Source of the DNA: Nitrospirota bacterium
GTDB lineage: Bacteria > Nitrospirota > Thermodesulfovibrionia > UBA6902 > DSMQ01
Reading direction: 5' to 3'
Length of the DNA stretch: 39,346 nt
Assembly: GCA_016212185.1 (NCBI GenBank)
Contig: JACRGX010000038.1
Location: forward strand, 1-39,346
Part shown: piece by piece, positions 9,514-17,205 of the stretch
Numbering within the stretch: the stretch's first letter is position 1
How the letters are laid out: each line of letters opens with the position of its first letter
Position numbers and translations under genes: made by a program
The notes under the pieces: generated by a model
The model's database searches: none
What the model saw: only the letters and a program-made list of their open reading frames with translations
Told to the model about the DNA's origin: nothing

Positions 9514-9517
9514 AATT

Positions 9518-9594
9518 GTCATTCCGGCTTGTCCGGAATCTTTTTTTAGGAAGGATTCCCGACGCTCCCGAAGTTTCGGGATTGCGGGAATGAC
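9518..9594. repeat. REP/BIME-like paired hairpin
   Basis: Two inverted arms, each itself a hairpin: left GTCATTCCGG...CCGGAATC, right GATTCCCG...CGGGAATGAC. The right arm carries an extra palindromic insert (CCCGAAGTTTCGGG). It starts four bases after the RND stop codon, so it may end or protect that transcript. It belongs to a family with several copies in the window. Confidence 0.85.
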
Positions 9595-9673
9595 AACCAA
9601 AGGACAGAACTTAACCCCAAAGCAGAGCTTTGAGGAATTTTTTGATTAAAAATAGTATATAGCGGGGTATGTT

Positions 9674-10837
9674 ATGAAAAAAATTTTAATCGGTATTGTG
9701 ATTTTAACAGCTTTGGGAATCACCGCTTTCTTCCTGTTTAAGGATAACGGCGAAGAACCGGAATTTAGGACTGAAAAAATTATCAGGGGCGATATAGTAG
9801 AAACAGTGACTGCTTCGGGCACGGTGAATCCGGTGACCGCAGTGCTTGTGGGGACACAGGTGTCAGGGACCGTAAAAAATATTTATGCGGATTTCAACTC
9901 GCCCGTAAAAAAGGGGCAGTTGATAGCGCAGATAGACCCTGCCGTATTTGAGGCGCAGGAGGAGCAGGCCAGGGCAAATCTGCTCTCAGCAAAGGCAAAC
10001 ATGGAAAAATCCGACGCTGCGCTTCTTGATGCAAAAAGGGTGATGGAAAGAAACAGCAAACTCTTTTCAGAGAACTTGATCTCAAGAAATGACCTTGATA
10101 CATCCTTGACAAATTATGAGACGGCAAAGGCAGGGGTAAGCGCGTCAAAGGCGCAGGCTGCCCAGGCAGAAGCGGCATTAAAAATCGCTGGGACCAATCT
10201 CAGATATACAAAGATACTTTCGCCTGTTGATGGAATTGTTGTTTCAAGAAATGTGGATGTCGGGCAGACAGTTGCGGCGAGTTTTCAGACCCCTACCCTC
10301 TTCACTATTGCACAGGACCTCACAAAAATGCAGATAGACACAAATGTGGATGAGGCGGATATCGGCAGGGTAAAAGCCGGACAGGATGTTGAATTTAATG
10401 TTGACGCCTATCCAGACGTCATTTTCAAAGGCACGGCGTCACAGGTAAGAAATGCGCCGGTAACAATACAAAATGTGGTTACTTATGATGTAGTTATTAA
10501 GGTAGACAACCCTGAATTTAAACTAAAGCCGGGTATGACTGCAAATGTTTCAATAATCTTGTCCGTAAAAAAAGATGTTTTAAAAGCGCCGAATGCGGCA
10601 TTAAGATTCAGCCCGTTAGATAAAAATAAAACTAATGCGCATCAAAAAGACAAAGGCGTCTGGGTAGTTGAAAACAATAAACCAAAACGCATATCAGTAT
10701 CCGCGGGCGTCACCGACGGCAATTACAGCGAACTTGTCGCCGGAGAGATAAAAGAAGGGCAGGAGGTAATTGTAGAATCTCTGAACAAAACAAAGGGGCC
10801 GGCTGCACCTGCTTCTCACGGCCCGAGGATGTTCTGA
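9674..10837 (+). CDS. macA: MacA-like periplasmic adaptor (HlyD family)
   Basis: A 387-residue adaptor. One N-terminal membrane anchor (residues about 4-21) has no lipobox. It is followed by a lipoyl half (GTVKNIYADFNSPVKKGQLI, residues about 55-80), a coiled-coil hairpin (about 85-165, rich in Ala, Glu and Lys), the second lipoyl half (LRYTKILSPVDGIVVSRNVD) and a beta-barrel domain ending in a membrane-proximal segment. The motif VGTQVSGTVKNIYADFNSPV is typical of MacA. It is separated by one base from the ATPase gene and so belongs to one operon with it. Partner: MacB and a TolC-type channel, for export of macrolides, siderophores, lipopeptides or other substrates; the substrate here is unknown. 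Confidence 0.92.
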   Translation: MKKILIGIVILTALGITAFFLFKDNGEEPEFRTEKIIRGDIVETVTASGTVNPVTAVLVGTQVSGTVKNIYADFNSPVKKGQLIAQIDPAVFEAQEEQARANLLSAKANMEKSDAALLDAKRVMERNSKLFSENLISRNDLDTSLTNYETAKAGVSASKAQAAQAEAALKIAGTNLRYTKILSPVDGIVVSRNVDVGQTVAASFQTPTLFTIAQDLTKMQIDTNVDEADIGRVKAGQDVEFNVDAYPDVIFKGTASQVRNAPVTIQNVVTYDVVIKVDNPEFKLKPGMTANVSIILSVKKDVLKAPNAALRFSPLDKNKTNAHQKDKGVWVVENNKPKRISVSAGVTDGNYSELVAGEIKEGQEVIVESLNKTKGPAAPASHGPRMF

Positions 10838-10838
10838 A

Positions 10839-11534
10839 ATGCCGCCGCTCATTGAGGCAAAGGAAATCACAAAGATTTACAAGGTTGGAAATATTGAAGC
10901 CCCTGCGCTGTGCGGTGTGTCTTTAAAAATAGAAAAAGGAGAATTCGTCTCAATAATGGGGCCGTCAGGGTCAGGCAAATCAACCTTTATGAATATTATG
11001 GGATGTCTTGATAAGCCCACAGCCGGACAATACCTTTTGGAAAATGTAAATATCGGCGATTTAAACAGGGATGAGCGCGCAGGCCTCAGGAATAAGAAAA
11101 TCGGCTTCGTCTTTCAGGGATTCAACCTGCTTCCAAGGACCTCGGCGCTTGAAAACGTTGAACTCCCCATGCTCTATAACGGTTTATCCTCAACAGAAAA
11201 AAGAGACCGGGCAAAGGCGGCGCTCACAAGCGTAGGCCTTGAGGGAAAAGAGGAATATCACCCAAATCAGCTTTCCGGCGGGCAGCAGCAAAGGGTTGCC
11301 ATAGCAAGGGCGCTTGTGAATGACGCCCCGATAATTCTTGCAGACGAACCCACAGGCAATCTTGATACGAAAACAAGCGCTGAAATAATGAAACTTTTCG
11401 TAAAGCTCAACACAGAATCAAACATTACAATAATTCTCGTGACCCATGAGACTGACATAGCCGCATACAGCAGGCGGGTAATTAAATTCCTTGACGGCGG
11501 GGTTGTGAATGATGAACAACGGAAAAATTTATAA
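10839..11534 (+). CDS. MacB-type ABC transporter ATPase subunit (LolD-like)
   Basis: A 231-residue nucleotide-binding protein with Walker A GPSGSGKST (residues about 41-49), Q-loop in GFVFQGFNLLPR, signature LSGGQQQRVAIARAL, Walker B IILADEPTGNLD and the H-loop histidine in ILVTHE. The sequence is typical of the MacB/LolD/FtsE group. In E. coli MacB the ATPase and permease are fused; here they are separate genes, an arrangement common outside the Enterobacteria. It powers the permease at 11717-12946 together with the adjacent MacA-like adaptor. Confidence 0.94.
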   Translation: MPPLIEAKEITKIYKVGNIEAPALCGVSLKIEKGEFVSIMGPSGSGKSTFMNIMGCLDKPTAGQYLLENVNIGDLNRDERAGLRNKKIGFVFQGFNLLPRTSALENVELPMLYNGLSSTEKRDRAKAALTSVGLEGKEEYHPNQLSGGQQQRVAIARALVNDAPIILADEPTGNLDTKTSAEIMKLFVKLNTESNITIILVTHETDIAAYSRRVIKFLDGGVVNDEQRKNL

Positions 11535-11565
11535 CAAACTTTACTCCAATATTTGCAAAGTTAGT

Positions 11566-11659
11566 GTCATTCCGGCTTGTCCGGAATCTTTCTTAAAAGA
11601 GATTCCCGACGCGTTTCACTTGCGGGAATGACGTCATTCCTGCGAAAGCAGGAATCCAG
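11566..11659. repeat. REP/BIME-like pair plus a third single REP hairpin
   Basis: A paired element (11566-11632, GTCATTCCGG... to ...GGGAATGAC) is directly followed by a single short hairpin of the related form GTCATTCCTGC-GAAA-GCAGGAATCCAG (11633-11659). It lies in the 182-bp gap between the ATPase and permease genes of one transporter. Confidence 0.85.
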
Positions 11660-11716
11660 ATGTTTTAACTATTGAACCAGAGTCCACTGTGAATTAAACT
11701 TTTTATCATATAAAAA

Positions 11717-12946
11717 ATGCTTAACATAACTTCCACATTAAAAATATCCTTCAGGGCGTTAAGGGTGAACAAGATGCGCTCGGCCCTTACAATGCTCGGC
11801 GTTATTATCGGGGTTGGCGCAGTGATTGCGATGCTTGCCGTCGGCACAGGCGCAAGCAGGCAGATAGAGGCGCAGATTTCAAGCATGGGAAGCAATCTCA
11901 TAATGGTCGTTCCGGGAGCAACCACGGCAGGCGGCGTCAGAATGGGGTCCGGAACTCAATCCACCCTTACAATGGGAGATGCTGAAGCCATTTTAAAGGA
12001 TTGCCCTGCGGTATCGGATATAGCTCCGATATTGGGAGGTGTTGCACAGGTTGTTTACGGCAATCAAAACTGGTCCACAGGCGTGACAGGAACAACGCCC
12101 AATATACTGAATGTGAGGGATTGGGTTTTGTCCGCAGGCAGGCCTTTTACAGAGCAGGACGTTAAGAGCGCCACAAAGGTATGTTTAATGGGACAGACTG
12201 TTGTTGATAACCTTTTTGGCGGCATTAATCCCATTGGGCAAATTGTCAGGATTAAGAAAATTCCGTTTACGGTAATCGGCCTACTGAAAAGCAAAGGGCA
12301 GTCGCCTTTAGGACAGGATCAGGATGATACTATATATGTTCCGGTTACAACCGCCCAGAAAAAACTCTTTGGCACTGCAAGACCAGGCATGATAAGGTTA
12401 ATCATTGTCAAAGCAAAAAACACGGAAGACCTTCAGGCTGCAGAAGAACAGATAACTGAACTGCTCAGACAGAGACACCGTATCGGGCCGAAAGAGGAAA
12501 ATGATTTCACAGTCAGGAACCTCACGCAGATGATGCAGGCGGCAGAACAGTCCACAAAGGTCATGACCATACTGCTCGGCGCAATAGCATCAGTATCACT
12601 GCTTGTAGGAGGAATCGGGATTATGAACATAATGCTCGTATCGGTTACTGAAAGGACCAGAGAGATTGGCATAAGAATGGCAGTGGGCGCAAGGACCTGG
12701 GATATAAGGCTTCAATTCATTGTGGAGGCGCTTACGCTGTCATTCACAGGAGGCGTCATCGGCATAATTGCGGGAATATCAACGGCCAAAATTTTATCAA
12801 CACTTGCAGAATGGGCTGTAATGGTGACCCCTGCTTCAATACTGCTGGCATTCGGATTCTCAGGACTGGTTGGGATATTCTTCGGATTTTATCCGGCATA
12901 CAAGGCTTCGCTCCTGGACCCGATAGATGCATTGAGGCATGAGTGA
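11717..12946 (+). CDS. MacB-type ABC transporter permease subunit (FtsX-like)
   Basis: A 409-residue permease. TM1 lies at residues about 20-45 (MRSALTMLGVIIGVGAVIAM), preceded by the elbow helix; a large periplasmic MacB-type domain spans about 50-275; three more membrane segments follow in the C-terminal FtsX domain (about 285-310, 335-360, 370-395), with the conserved GIGIMNIMLVSVTERTREIG and the closing ASLLDPIDALRHE. This topology matches type VII ABC mechanotransmission proteins. It must work with the ATPase gene upstream. No good Shine-Dalgarno precedes the ATG. Confidence 0.93.
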   Translation: MLNITSTLKISFRALRVNKMRSALTMLGVIIGVGAVIAMLAVGTGASRQIEAQISSMGSNLIMVVPGATTAGGVRMGSGTQSTLTMGDAEAILKDCPAVSDIAPILGGVAQVVYGNQNWSTGVTGTTPNILNVRDWVLSAGRPFTEQDVKSATKVCLMGQTVVDNLFGGINPIGQIVRIKKIPFTVIGLLKSKGQSPLGQDQDDTIYVPVTTAQKKLFGTARPGMIRLIIVKAKNTEDLQAAEEQITELLRQRHRIGPKEENDFTVRNLTQMMQAAEQSTKVMTILLGAIASVSLLVGGIGIMNIMLVSVTERTREIGIRMAVGARTWDIRLQFIVEALTLSFTGGVIGIIAGISTAKILSTLAEWAVMVTPASILLAFGFSGLVGIFFGFYPAYKASLLDPIDALRHE

Positions 12947-12949
12947 AAA

Positions 12950-12977
12950 GAGTTAAGAGTTAGGGGTTAGGAGTTAA
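12950..12977. repeat. Heptad repeat (GAGTTAA-type)
   Basis: GAGTTAA, GAGTTAG, GGGTTAG and GAGTTAA follow in tandem with a 7-bp step just after the permease stop codon. Confidence 0.75.
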
Positions 12978-13006
12978 TGCATTGACCCGAAAATACGTTT
13001 AAAAAT

Positions 13007-13064
13007 GTCATTCTGGCTTGTCCAGAATCTTTCCGAAAAAGGATTCCCGACAAGCGGGAATGAC
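13007..13064. repeat. REP/BIME-like paired hairpin
   Basis: The left hairpin is GTCATTCTGG...CCAGAATC, the right is GATTCCCG...CGGGAATGAC. The left stem changes CGG/CCG to TGG/CCA relative to the copy at 9518, keeping the pairing. It lies in the spacer before the EmrA-like gene. Confidence 0.85.
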
Positions 13065-13096
13065 AAAAACATAAAAAACTTTAATGAGGTAATAAT

Positions 13097-14194
13097 ATGG
13101 AAGAACAAACGACATCAACACCTGCAAATCACAGTAAGAAAAAAATAGCAGTCACGGTTTTTACAGTCATTTTAATTATCGGCGCTGTCACGGGATATTT
13201 TTATACCCGGTACAAAAATACCCACATCTCAACAGACGATGCATTTGTTGAAGGCGATATACATACCATCGCTTCCAAGGTACCGGGCACGGTCAAGAAT
13301 ATTTATGTTAAATCCAATCAGCCTGTTAAAAAAGGCTCTCTCCTCCTTGAATTAGACCCTGCTGATTATGAAGTGAAGGTAAAGGAGGCAATGTCCGCGC
13401 TTAATGCTGAAAAGGCAAAATCAGAGGTGATTGCCGCAAAAATAGAATCATCACAAAAACAGATAGCTGAGTTAAATTCCCGGGCAAACGCGATAAAGGG
13501 GCTTTTGGCAGTACAGGAGGCAAATCTCCAGCAGGCAGAATCAGATATGAAAAGGGCCGAAGCCCTTTACAAAGAAAACTTAATCCCCCATGAAAAATAT
13601 GAGAAAGCAGTAACCAATTATAAGACCTCCTTTGCCATGGTGCAGGCGGCGGCAGAGGGACAGAAATATTCAACACTGTCGGTTGAAACACAAAAATCAG
13701 TCGTAAAACAGGCCGAGGCGGAAAAAATTGCCCTGCAGTCAGCCATAAAGCAAAAAGAAGCCTTGCTTGAAGCGGCAGAGCTTAATCTCGGATACACAAA
13801 AATCTATGCGCCTGCCGACGGTTATGTCACAAAAAAATCTGCTGAATCGGGCAACCAGATAAATGCCGGACAGCCTCTCATGACAGTAGTCCCTCTTGAT
13901 GATGTGCATGTGGTTGCAAACTACAAAGAGACCCAGCTTGAAAAAATAAAGCCCGGGCAAAAGGTTGAAATAAAAGTAGATACCTACCCAGGCAAAAAAT
14001 TCACCGGAACGGTTGAAAGCATCATGGCCGGCACAGGAGCGGCTTTCTCCTTATTCCCCGCTGAAAACGCCACAGGCAACTTTGTCAAAGTAGTGCAGAG
14101 AATACCGGTAAAAATACTTATTGATAAAAACTCAGACCCCGAACACATTTTACGAGTCGGGATGTCGGTAGTGCCGGTTGTACTGGTAGAGTAA
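13097..14194 (+). CDS. emrA: EmrA-like adaptor of a tripartite MFS efflux system
   Basis: A 365-residue HlyD-family protein: cytoplasmic N-terminal tail, one membrane segment (residues about 16-36), lipoyl half-motif (ASKVPGTVKNIYVKSNQPVK), a long coiled-coil hairpin (about 90-225), the second lipoyl half (LNLGYTKIYAPADGYVTKKS) and a beta-barrel region (VVANYKETQLEKIKPGQKVE). The motif HISTDDAFVEGDIHTIASKV is typical of EmrA/FarA. TGAGGT at 13085-13090 is the ribosome binding site. It lies 30 nt before the EmrB-like gene and should form a pump with it and a TolC-type channel. Confidence 0.94.
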   Translation: MEEQTTSTPANHSKKKIAVTVFTVILIIGAVTGYFYTRYKNTHISTDDAFVEGDIHTIASKVPGTVKNIYVKSNQPVKKGSLLLELDPADYEVKVKEAMSALNAEKAKSEVIAAKIESSQKQIAELNSRANAIKGLLAVQEANLQQAESDMKRAEALYKENLIPHEKYEKAVTNYKTSFAMVQAAAEGQKYSTLSVETQKSVVKQAEAEKIALQSAIKQKEALLEAAELNLGYTKIYAPADGYVTKKSAESGNQINAGQPLMTVVPLDDVHVVANYKETQLEKIKPGQKVEIKVDTYPGKKFTGTVESIMAGTGAAFSLFPAENATGNFVKVVQRIPVKILIDKNSDPEHILRVGMSVVPVVLVE

Positions 14195-14224
14195 GTTTTT
14201 AATCTCAAATTAAGACCATACCCT

Positions 14225-15748
14225 ATGAACAAATGGCTTGTTGCATTAACAGTAATGCTTCCGACTCTGATAGAGATTATTGACACGTCTGTGGTCAATG
14301 TCTCTCTGGACCACATCCGCGGGAGCCTGTCGGCAGGCATTGATGAATCCACATGGACGATAACATCCTATCTCGTTTCAAATGCAATCATAATCCCGAT
14401 GACCGGGTGGCTGAGCAGATTATTCGGAAGAAAGCGCTATCTGATTTTTTCAATTTCATTGTTTACCTTAAGCTCCCTGCTCTGCGGCTTTGCATGGAAT
14501 TTGCAGAGCCTTGTGCTGTTCAGAATTTTTCAGGGTATCGGAGGCGGCGCGCTTCAGCCCATATCCCAGTCCGTTTTATTTGAGACGTTTCCCCGGAAAC
14601 AGCACGGCATGGCTATGGCGATATTCGGCGTCGGCATTATGTTCGGGCCCATCATCGGACCTCTGTTAGGAGGCTGGATAACAGACAATTGGTCCTGGCA
14701 CTGGATCTTCTTTATAAATATTCCGATAGGGATAATTTCCATCCTGCTTGTAATGTTTTTCATAATTGACCCGCCGTACATGAAGCGCATGAAGATGAAG
14801 ATTGACTACTGGGGGCTTGCGTTTCTCACAATCGGGCTCGGATGCCTTCAGGTAGTCCTTGACAAAGGAGGGCGTGAAGACTGGTTTTCATCAAATTTCA
14901 TAATCTGGCTTAGCTTAATTTCAGCAGTCTCTTTGATGCTTTTTATAATTACAGAGCTGTTTGCAGAGCATCCTGTCGTGAATCTGAAGGCCTTTAAAAA
15001 CCTCACATTCAGCACAGGGAATATTGTGATGTTTTTTGCGTTTTTCAATCTCTTCGGCAGTATTGTTCTACTCCCGATATTCCTCCAGACGCTTATGGGC
15101 TATACATCAACGCTCGCAGGCGTGGTGCTCGGACCCGGAGGCATCGCAACGCTTATCGCCATGCCCATTGCAGGACGGCTTGTAACAAAAATGAATCCAA
15201 AGATACTGCTGGGCTTTGGCATACTGGTATCCGCATATTCCACGCATCTGATGTCTCAATTCACCCTCTCGGCGGATTTCAACACAATAATATGGACCAG
15301 GATTGTTCTGGGCGTAGGCATGGGATTTCTTTTTATACCGCTTACGACACTGACCATGTCAGGCGTCAAAAAGGAGGATATGGGCAATGCAACGGCTATC
15401 TATAACCTTCTAAGGAATCTCGGCGGCAGTTTCGGTGTCGCGTTTATCACTACAATGCTTGCAAGACGTTCGCAGTTCCATCAGAATCATCTTGTGGAAC
15501 ATCTTACGCCGTTTGATGTAAACTATCAGACAGTTTTATCTCAGATTGCCCGATTCCTGCATCTCAGGGGGGTTGAAGAAAGCGGCTCGCAGCATGCAGG
15601 CTTGAGCGCCATTTACAGCCAATTATTAAGACAGGCTTCCATGCTGTCCTTCAATGATGCCTTTTATATTTTAAGCCTTCTCATGATTTGCACCCTGCCT
15701 CTATTGCTGTTAATCAGGAGGAGTGCAGTAAAAAGCAAAGAAAGCTGA
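14225..15748 (+). CDS. emrB: EmrB-like DHA2-family MFS drug:H+ antiporter
   Basis: A 507-residue protein with 14 predicted membrane segments, the number for the DHA2 family. Diagnostic motifs: IIDTSVVNVSLDHIRGSL after TM1, motif A GWLSRLFGRKRYLI, and motif C GVGIMFGPIIGPLLGGWITD in TM5. A periplasmic loop before the last segment contains HLTPFDVNY, as in EmrB. It exports hydrophobic compounds or uncouplers together with the adjacent adaptor. The metallophosphoesterase gene follows after 11 nt and may be co-transcribed. Confidence 0.95.
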   Translation: MNKWLVALTVMLPTLIEIIDTSVVNVSLDHIRGSLSAGIDESTWTITSYLVSNAIIIPMTGWLSRLFGRKRYLIFSISLFTLSSLLCGFAWNLQSLVLFRIFQGIGGGALQPISQSVLFETFPRKQHGMAMAIFGVGIMFGPIIGPLLGGWITDNWSWHWIFFINIPIGIISILLVMFFIIDPPYMKRMKMKIDYWGLAFLTIGLGCLQVVLDKGGREDWFSSNFIIWLSLISAVSLMLFIITELFAEHPVVNLKAFKNLTFSTGNIVMFFAFFNLFGSIVLLPIFLQTLMGYTSTLAGVVLGPGGIATLIAMPIAGRLVTKMNPKILLGFGILVSAYSTHLMSQFTLSADFNTIIWTRIVLGVGMGFLFIPLTTLTMSGVKKEDMGNATAIYNLLRNLGGSFGVAFITTMLARRSQFHQNHLVEHLTPFDVNYQTVLSQIARFLHLRGVEESGSQHAGLSAIYSQLLRQASMLSFNDAFYILSLLMICTLPLLLLIRRSAVKSKES

Positions 15749-15759
15749 GTGAATAAAAA

Positions 15760-16920
15760 ATGATTATATTTTTAATTTTTTACTGCATATATGCGGCCGG
15801 GAATGTTTATGTATTTTTTAAAGTAAGACGCATATTCCATCCGGGTATTTTGGCAAGCGTCTTATTGGGTTTATTCCTGATGTTTATGACCTTCTCGCCA
15901 ACGTTAATACATTTGTGCACTTCACACTGTCCTTATGCACTGACAAAAACTTATGCATATCCGGGCTATATGTGGGTGGCAGTCATCGTGTTTTTTGCCT
16001 CGGTTGGAATTTTGCTTAACCTTTTCAATATCGTTATCAGAGCAAGTAGTATTATCCTGCGGAAGAATTCAATTAGAACAATCCTGTTCCCTCAGGCTGT
16101 GTCATTTTTTATCACTGTTTTTTTTACAATAACACTCACTGTCTACGGTTATTTTGAGGCGCAGAATTTACAGGTGGAAAAACTGACGGTTAAGACCTCC
16201 AAACTCCCGCCCGGGGTCGGCAAATTGACAATCGCACAGATATCTGATGTGCATCTCGGCATAATAGTCAGGGAAAATATCTTAGATAAAGTTCTTAAAA
16301 TAATTATAGACGCAAAACCGGATTTAATAGTATCAACCGGCGACCTTGTGGACGGCGAGGTGAGCCATATTACTTATCTCACCGGAAGGCTGAAAACGGT
16401 TAATTCAAGATTGGGGAAATTTGCAGTGACTGGCAATCATGAATTTTACGGCGGCATAGAAAATACCGTTAAATTCATGCAGGACTCCGGCTTTACTGTC
16501 TTGCGCGGTGAGGGTGTCAACATACAAAATCTGATTAATATCGCAGGCATTGACGACTCCGCAGTCAAGGATTTTGAACCGGCGGAAAATGTTCCAAAAA
16601 AGTCCGTAAGAAAAATCATCTCAGGGCTTCCCCGCAATACCTTTACAATATTACTGAACCACAGACCTGAAATAGACGGAGCTGCACTCGGGGTTTTTGA
16701 CCTGATGCTCTCAGGACATACGCATAAAGGGCAGATATTCCCCATCCACATTATTCCCAACCTAATGTACCCTATAGACTCTGGTTATGCAAAACTGCCC
16801 AAGGGCTCTTCCATGTATGTAAGCAGGGGCGCAGGAACTGCAGGACCGCCCGTGCGTTTTCTTGCCCCACCTGAAGTAACTATTATTGAGATTGTCCCTG
16901 AAAAGCAACCTCAAAAATGA
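15760..16920 (+). CDS. Membrane-anchored calcineurin-like metallophosphoesterase (YkuE/YaeI type)
   Basis: A 386-residue protein. Four membrane segments occupy residues 1-140, followed by a metallophosphoesterase domain with all metal-ligand motifs: QISDVHLG (D-x-H), STGDLVDGE (GD-x-x-D), TGNHEFYGG (GNHE), LLNHRPE and SGHTHKGQ (GH-x-H). This layout matches the YkuE/YaeI/UDP-diacylglucosamine hydrolase-like group, which act on phospholipid or nucleotide-lipid phosphoesters at the membrane; the true substrate is not determined by the sequence. It follows the EmrB-like gene closely. A role in the efflux locus is not evident. Confidence 0.92.
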   Translation: MIIFLIFYCIYAAGNVYVFFKVRRIFHPGILASVLLGLFLMFMTFSPTLIHLCTSHCPYALTKTYAYPGYMWVAVIVFFASVGILLNLFNIVIRASSIILRKNSIRTILFPQAVSFFITVFFTITLTVYGYFEAQNLQVEKLTVKTSKLPPGVGKLTIAQISDVHLGIIVRENILDKVLKIIIDAKPDLIVSTGDLVDGEVSHITYLTGRLKTVNSRLGKFAVTGNHEFYGGIENTVKFMQDSGFTVLRGEGVNIQNLINIAGIDDSAVKDFEPAENVPKKSVRKIISGLPRNTFTILLNHRPEIDGAALGVFDLMLSGHTHKGQIFPIHIIPNLMYPIDSGYAKLPKGSSMYVSRGAGTAGPPVRFLAPPEVTIIEIVPEKQPQK

Positions 16921-16921
16921 A

Positions 16922-17097
16922 CCTCCCCGCCGCAGAGACGGCGGGGTATCCTAAAGTCTCCCCTCCCTTGTCAGAGCGACCCTTCGCGGAGACCCGCTTC
17001 GGGACGGGAGGGGATGGGGAGGGTGGAAAAAGCGTCTTAATCACCCCTCAAGGGGGAGGGAAGTATAAGGATACCCCACAGCAAAAACTATGGGGTA
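16922..17097. repeat. Composite palindromic element between efflux locus and aro operon
   Basis: A perfect 8-bp stem hairpin (CCCCGCCG at 16925-16932 with CGGCGGGG at 16939-16946) opens the element; its right arm runs into GGGGTATCC (16943-16951). The reverse complement GGATACCCC starts at 17069 and runs into a second hairpin (CCCCACAG...CTATGGGG) ending at 17095. In between are CCCTCCC/GGGAGGGG blocks in inverted orientation and a GC-rich segment. This looks like an inserted repeat unit with paired ends. A small reading frame (16917-17150) is made almost wholly of it. Confidence 0.6.
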
Positions 17098-17118
17098 TTG
17101 AAAATTTAATAAATAAAT

Positions 17119-17147
17119 TTGTAGAAATTGCCGGATTTCTTTATAAT
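17119..17147 (+). promoter_or_regulatory. Candidate promoter for the aromatic amino acid operon
   Basis: TTGTAG (17119-17124), a 17-nt spacer and a perfect TATAAT (17142-17147) lie 58 nt before the pheA ATG, directly after the composite palindromic element. GGGAGAA upstream of the ATG can act as Shine-Dalgarno. No attenuator or T-box structure was recognised. Confidence 0.55.
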
Positions 17148-17205
17148 TAAGCTTTGCAATGCTTAAAGCAGGACAGACGGCCGATAGCCTGCAGGGAGAA
17201 AATTA

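Noticed and set aside
16925-16946. Rho-independent terminator after the phosphoesterase gene
   Set aside because: The stem is strong (8 bp, GC-rich), but the following bases are TATCCTAAAG with no T-run; it is better explained as the end of a repeat element.
16917-17150. 77-codon reading frame overlapping the phosphoesterase stop (ATGA)
   Set aside because: Nearly its whole length is the composite palindromic repeat; the peptide is low complexity (Gly, Pro, Arg) with no domain. The ATGA overlap is probably chance.
17150-17205. T-box or peptide-leader attenuator before pheA
   Set aside because: The leader is only about 50 nt; no run of Phe or Tyr codons, no T-box bulge motif and no terminator hairpin was found.
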